From the NCBI GenBank assembly GCA_003573635.1, contig QUTJ01031164.1, positions 1-10,166 of the forward strand: a DNA stretch of 10,166 bases. Direction: 5' to 3'. Made by a program: the position numbers and the translations under genes. This document shows, piece after piece, positions 6,954 to 10,166 of this stretch (position 1 is the stretch's first letter; each line of letters opens with the position of its first letter). The notes below the pieces were generated by a model. It did not search any database. It was not told the origin of the DNA and saw nothing but the letters and a program-made list of their open reading frames with translations. The stretch comes from Goniomonas avonlea (lineage: Eukaryota > Cryptophyceae > Goniomonadida > Goniomonadaceae).

Positions 6954-7829
6954 ATGGCCGACCTGACGATTGCGGATGAGGAGTTTCATGAATGCTACAC
7001 ATCTACCCAGAGCATGGAGCCTGGGAGCGGCTGGGAGCCGTTCACAAATGTGCAAAAGGGAAGCGCGTCGTTCAAAGTTTGGAAACGGCCCGTGGGTGAT
7101 GGCAAATTGTTTCAGTACCTAGCAAAGGGCTCCTTTACAGACATTTCGGCCGAAGCACTTTATGCTGTGACACAAGATCTTGAATTTAGGAAGACCTGGG
7201 ACGACTTTTTGCTGAACTTGGAAACAGTGTTGAAGCAGCCGTGCGGAACCGAAGTGGTGCGTGTTGTTGAGCTGCGAGGAAACTTTACTGACACGCTTCA
7301 TGCCAGATCAAGGTGTGCCTTGGCGGCTTGGCTGCAGTGAACTAACCTGAGTGCAGTGGGCCGTTAAGTACCCCATGGTCATGAAAAATCGCGACTACCT
7401 GTACATGCGGAAATGGCGAGCGGTCGAGGGTTCGTTGGTCATGATCTCTCGAGCAGCCGTCCACCCGGATCACCCAGCGAAATCGTCATTCATCCGTGTT
7501 TCAGAGTATCACACCAACCTTGTGATGACACCTCACACGACGGCGGACAAGCCCGGTGTCAACGTCACACTTGTGTACTTTGAAAATCCAGGGTAGGTGT
7601 TTCGTGGCTGTTGGTGCTGTGCTGAGTGTTGCGACAGGGGCAGTATCCCAAAAGCAATTATCAACTGGGTGGCATCCACCTGTACGTTACCCCTCGCCAC
7701 CGATTTCTCAGCTGTTTCTGAGTTGTGTTGTTCGCAGTGGTTCCAGCACAGGTGGAAGCTCTTCGCCAGTCCACAATTCGGCACGTTGAAGCAGGGCACA
7801 CTTCGAAGTTCCCATACCCAACAGCATAA
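6954..7829 (+). CDS. START-domain lipid-transfer protein (PCTP-like, minimal), four exons, 224 aa
   Basis: Exons are 6954-7256, 7357-7592, 7638-7681 and 7738-7829 (TAA stop), with introns of 100, 45 and 56 nt and a sum of 675 nt. Almost the whole protein is one START domain. It starts MADLTIADEEFHECY, then GWEPFTNVQKGSASFKVWKR, KGSFTDISAEALYAV and LEFRKTWDDF. Across the first splice it gives GTEV then WAVKYPMVMKNRDYLYMRKW, the hallmark of the PCTP-like class. Across the second it gives YFENPGGSIPKAIINWVAS, the conserved C-terminal motif. The last exon (LVPAQVEALRQSTIRHV) is the C-terminal helix. START proteins hold one lipid (phosphatidylcholine, ceramide, sterol) in a hydrophobic pocket; the ligand cannot be read from sequence. 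The first donor could be 7257 (GTGCGT, preferred) or 7263 (two more residues, VR). ATG 6954 is the first in frame. Confidence 0.9.
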
Positions 7830-8207
7830 CCCCCAGCTCGATGTCAGCTCCCCATGGAGCCAAGACAAACCACGGCAAGGTGTCATTAAACATATGCTGT
7901 TTTCGGCGGAACGTTTTGCAAGCAGTTCACATCCTTGTTGACAAACACGTGAAGCAGTTCACATCCTTGTTGACAAACATGTGAAGCAGTTCACATCCGT
8001 CAACGTGTAAGATCACAACTTGGTCCTTAACGCACATCGCATTGCTTCACATCCCGTCGCACGTCGCACTGTCACCCCTCCCCGGGTCATCTCTCACCGC
8101 ATCGCCTTCCTCATCCAGTCATCCGGCAGCTTGCCAAGGCCTTAGTAAAATACATTTATCCTTCCACAACGACGCCATCGACCACCCCCCTGCTTCGACG
8201 CCAAGTC
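7830..8207. other. 3' flank of the START gene, no gene seen
   Basis: Non-coding by appearance: frames are short and unrelated to any family I know. It contains a 32-bp minisatellite (7921-8005) and otherwise unique, moderately AC-rich sequence. No AATAAA is obvious near the START stop; AGTAAAATA at 8145-8153 is the only A-rich candidate. Confidence 0.5.
7921..8005. repeat. 32-bp minisatellite, 2.7 copies
   Basis: AGCAGTTCACATCC recurs at 7921, 7953 and 7985 with an exact 32-bp period. The unit continues TTGTTGACAAACAYGTGA, and the copies differ at one or two bases. A degenerate fourth echo (GCTTCACATCCCGTC) occurs near 8044. Confidence 0.9.
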
Positions 8208-8275
8208 TCGGCAAGTGGATCGTATCGGCAAATCGATCAGGATTGTCGGCAAATCGATCAGTCTCGGCAAAGTCG
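8208..8275. repeat. TCGGCAAATCGATCAG short tandem repeat
   Basis: Two exact copies (8225-8240 and 8246-8261, period 21) are flanked by degenerate copies starting near 8208 (TCGGCAAGTGGATC) and 8264 (TCGGCAAAGTCG). Each exact copy holds an ATCGAT palindrome, a possible protein-binding array. No nearby gene start is known. Confidence 0.8.
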
Positions 8276-8524
8276 TAGTCTAGTCAAATATGCCGCTGTG
8301 TTTGCCGATTCGGAAGATTCAAAATCGCGGGAAAATTGGCGTATTTGGCTGCGGAGGACGCCGTGGGCAGCCTCGCTATGTGTAAGAGACGTGTGAGTGG
8401 GTTTGCGTGGGAGAACTCTCCCGCTCCCTCTCCCCTGTCCTGTCTGTGCGTATGTATCGCCGTCCCTCGTCTGTGCGTGTGTGCCCCTTTCTCCTTGTGT
8501 GTGCGGGTTCATCTCTCTCTCGCT

Positions 8525-8544
8525 CCCCCCCCCCCCCCCCCCCC
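8525..8544. repeat. 20-base poly-C run
   Basis: An uninterrupted run of 20 C on the plus strand. Such runs are unstable in replication and sequencing, so the exact length may be unreliable. It can form i-motif or G-quadruplex structures. Confidence 0.95.
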
Positions 8545-8595
8545 ACGGTCGCCGACAGGGACACTGTCAGGATCAGCCATGGAACAGTGTGCACA

Positions 8596-8687
8596 CGGAA
8601 CGCGCGCATACGCTCCGAAGACTTGGAGCTGCTCGTTAACTCGGAACGCGCGCATACGCTCCGAAGACTTGGAGCTGCTCGTTAGCC
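8596..8687. repeat. Perfect 46-bp tandem duplication
   Basis: Copy 1 (8596-8641) and copy 2 (8642-8687) both run CGGAACGCGCGCATACGCTC through GACTTGGAGCTGCTCGTTA. They are essentially identical except at the last bases (AAC versus AGC). A 46-base unit is not a multiple of three, so the duplication would break a reading frame, which argues against coding use. Confidence 0.95.
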
Positions 8688-8813
8688 AGAGCCGTCCCAA
8701 CCAAGCAAAAAGACGTCCTTTTGAGGAACTCGGGAGACGAACAGGTCATGTCGCTGGGAGCTGTGGCCCTCCCAGTTATCACTTGCATCCAGTAATTCCT
8801 GAGATATGCATTA

Positions 8814-9127
8814 GCAGGGAGAGAGAGGGAGAGGGAGAGGGAGAGAGAGCTGTATCAAGTAGGGAGGGGAGGGGAAGCCATCGGCGCACAGAGAGAGAGG
8901 GAGGGAGAGGGAGGGAGAGAGGAGGGAGAGGGGGGAGGGAGAGAGGGAGGGAGAGAGAGGGTGAGACAGAGAGACGGAAAGAGCGCGAGGGCGAGAGGGA
9001 GGGTGGAAAGAGAGGGGGAGAGAGCGGGAGGGAGAAGGGAGAGCAGAGGGAGAGAAGGTGGGGAGAGGGAGCGAGGGAGAGAGAGGGAGAGAGAGCGAGG
9101 GAGAGAGAGGGAGAGAGGGAGAGAGTC
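8814..9127. repeat. GAGAGG polypurine tract, about 310 bp
   Basis: Nearly pure A/G sequence on the plus strand, made of GAGAGAGG, GGGAGA and GAGGGAGA blocks with few pyrimidines. It explains the 329-aa plus-strand frame (Arg/Glu/Gly) and the minus-strand Ser/Pro/Leu frames, none of which is credible. It is similar in composition and strand to the tract at 5037-5360. Confidence 0.95.
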
Positions 9128-9400
9128 TCGGACCAGCAGCACAGAGCGTCACAGGTCCTGGTAAACGAAGAGCTGGGAGACTCTCTTGCCCCTAGGCAGA
9201 ATCCTGTGGAATCTGTGGCCGCTAACTTCTCTCTCTTCCCCCTTCTCTCTCCTCTCTCGGATGCAAGGAAGCGCTTGCTGCCAGATAAGAAAAAGGACGC
9301 GGAAGCAGTTAGCGACGGTTGGTAATTTCGCGACAAGGTCCAGGGCTAAAACACCCGAACCTCAGCACCCCGCAACTCCCTCCTCTCCTCCTTGGTCTGC
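9128..9400. other. Unique sequence between purine and pyrimidine tracts; weak exon-like signals only
   Basis: GCCGCTAAC followed by a C/T-rich stretch and GATGCAAG (9219-9268) looks like a branch point, polypyrimidine tract and acceptor. It is followed by a frame KRLLPDKKKDAEAVSDGW ending at TAA 9323-9325. No family match and no convincing partner exon was found, so no gene is called. Confidence 0.3.
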
Positions 9401-9404
9401 CTCG

Positions 9405-9515
9405 CTCCCCTGCCCCCCCCTCTCTCTGTCTCTCTGTCTCTCTGTCTCTCTGGTTTCGTGCGCTCTCTCTGGCTGTCTGTCTGCCTGCCTGCCTGGCTGG
9501 CTGGCTCTCTCTGTC
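9405..9515. repeat. Polypyrimidine tract with graded tetranucleotides (CTGT, CTGC, CTGG)
   Basis: CTCTCTGT repeats (9420-9452) are followed by CTGT, CTGC and TGGC tetranucleotide runs (9470-9505). TTTCGTGCGC occurs twice, near 9453 and 9522, on either side of the tetranucleotide block, suggesting a duplicated unit. Confidence 0.85.
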
Positions 9516-9699
9516 TCTTGTGTTTCGTGCGCGCACTATCTGACCGTCTCTCTCCGTAACACACCTGCACTCGGTGACCGTGTTCGGGGTCGGCAGATAG
9601 TAAACGGAGGAGATCGATAGCGTACACCTGCACGTAAAAGCATGAGTTAATCTCCGTACGACGCTCGTATGCGCATGTCCGTAGACCAGTCGCAGACTC

Positions 9700-10040
9700 G
9701 GACACAGACACTTCCACGAACGTGCAGGACCAACACTCAATTGCAGAGCACAGACACAAGAAGTCGGATTCAGGTGGAAGTGGGAATCGAACACAGGCAC
9801 AGATGCAATTGTAACAGCAGGAAAAGGAAATTCGGGTGGAAGCGAAGGAAACCTAGACACAGCAACAACAAGAAAGACGGATTGGAGTGGGAATCGAACA
9901 GGGACACAGATGCAATTGTAACAGCATAAAAAAATTTGGGAAGTGGGAATGGAAACATATACACAACAACGACAGAAAAGACGGAATCGGGTGGAAGTGG
10001 GAAGGCACAGCAACAACAGAACAGGCGGAATCAGCAGCAG
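9700..10040. repeat. Higher-order tandem repeat, about 54-bp units in a 107-bp alternation
   Basis: TGGGAATCGAACA begins at 9781 and 9888 (107 bp apart); related starts occur at 9837, 9944 and 9998 (about 54 bp apart). One unit type carries CACAGATGCAATTGTAACAG, the other carries CACAACAAC followed by AAAGACGGA. A degraded copy lies at about 9720-9780. The frames across it have no stable protein pattern. Confidence 0.8.
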
Positions 10041-10166
10041 CGGAAAAGACAGCGGAATTGCACCTTGGCGGCGGAAGCATCCTCGACCTCTGTGAGATCT
10101 GCGCCGTCCAATAGGTTGAGGAGCGCCTGGGGGAGGTGACGTTAGGGCGAGAGAGAGGAGGGAGGG
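10041..10166. other. Right edge, no feature supported
   Basis: Mostly unique sequence ending in the beginning of another GAGAGGAGGGAGG purine tract (from about 10149). I see no gene or RNA here. Confidence 0.4.

Noticed and set aside
5980-7002. Single 340-aa minus-strand gene starting upstream of 6843
   Set aside because: Its frame keeps introns, shown by broken coiled-coil heptads and by the better spliced alternative. The extra N-terminal 53 residues overlap the START gene and look non-coding.
8336-9325. 329-aa plus-strand open frame
   Set aside because: Its middle is an Arg/Glu/Gly translation of a GA repeat and it crosses a C20 run and a 46-bp duplication. No domain is visible.
8779-9336. 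185-aa minus-strand Ser/Pro/Leu frame
   Set aside because: Complement of the same GA tract; pure low complexity.
9309-10016. 235-aa minus-strand frame
   Set aside because: It crosses a pyrimidine microsatellite and the 54/107-bp satellite; its composition follows the repeats.

Overview
The window looks like nuclear DNA of a eukaryote, most likely a microbial one (protist or microalga); I cannot name the lineage. Four recognisable genes are each broken into short exons. They become continuous only when short GT...AG introns, mostly 40-66 nt, are removed. The protein families are eukaryotic (CRAL-TRIO/Sec14, START, PH plus coiled coil, LYR, HMA). Long microsatellites and polypurine or polypyrimidine tracts fill the spacers. 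No rRNA, tRNA, CRISPR array, prokaryotic operon or transposase was seen.

Layout, left to right. (1) 1-952: 3' end of a plus-strand gene that enters from the left: a pyrimidine-rich intron, a small exon (141-204), a 298-nt TG-rich intron, and a terminal exon (503-952) coding an acidic, disordered tail with trafficking-like motifs. (2) 1076-1440, minus: a three-exon LYR-motif (Complex1_LYR) protein of 92 aa. (3) 1575-2288, plus: a 237-aa protein with a C-terminal heavy-metal-associated (HMA) domain, divergent from the LYR gene across 134 bp. (4) 2289-2739: an ambiguous stretch between convergent stops. (5) 2740-4578, minus: a seven-exon CRAL-TRIO protein of 339 aa. Its last intron is swollen to 492 nt by a minisatellite. 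(6) 4579-5711: about 1.1 kb of microsatellites and GA tracts. (7) 5712-6843, minus: a six-exon gene for a PH-like domain, a coiled coil and an unidentified C-terminal segment (312 aa modelled). (8) 6954-7829, plus: a four-exon START-domain protein of 224 aa, head-to-head with the PH gene across only 110 bp. (9) 7830-10166: 2.3 kb of tandem repeats, a 20-nt C run, polypurine tracts and a roughly 107-bp higher-order repeat, with no gene I can support.

All splice models were built by hand. Exon phases add up to whole codons in every model, and conserved motifs are restored across junctions, but there is no transcript evidence. The biological theme is lipid and membrane handling: CRAL-TRIO, PH-coiled-coil and START proteins are neighbours, and the partial gene at the left may be a vesicle-coat adaptor tail. 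The PH-coiled-coil/START pair carries, on two divergent genes, the domain set found in one polypeptide in the ceramide transfer protein CERT. A second divergent pair (LYR/HMA) links a mitochondrial-type LYR protein with a possible copper-binding protein. Whether either pairing is functional is inference.
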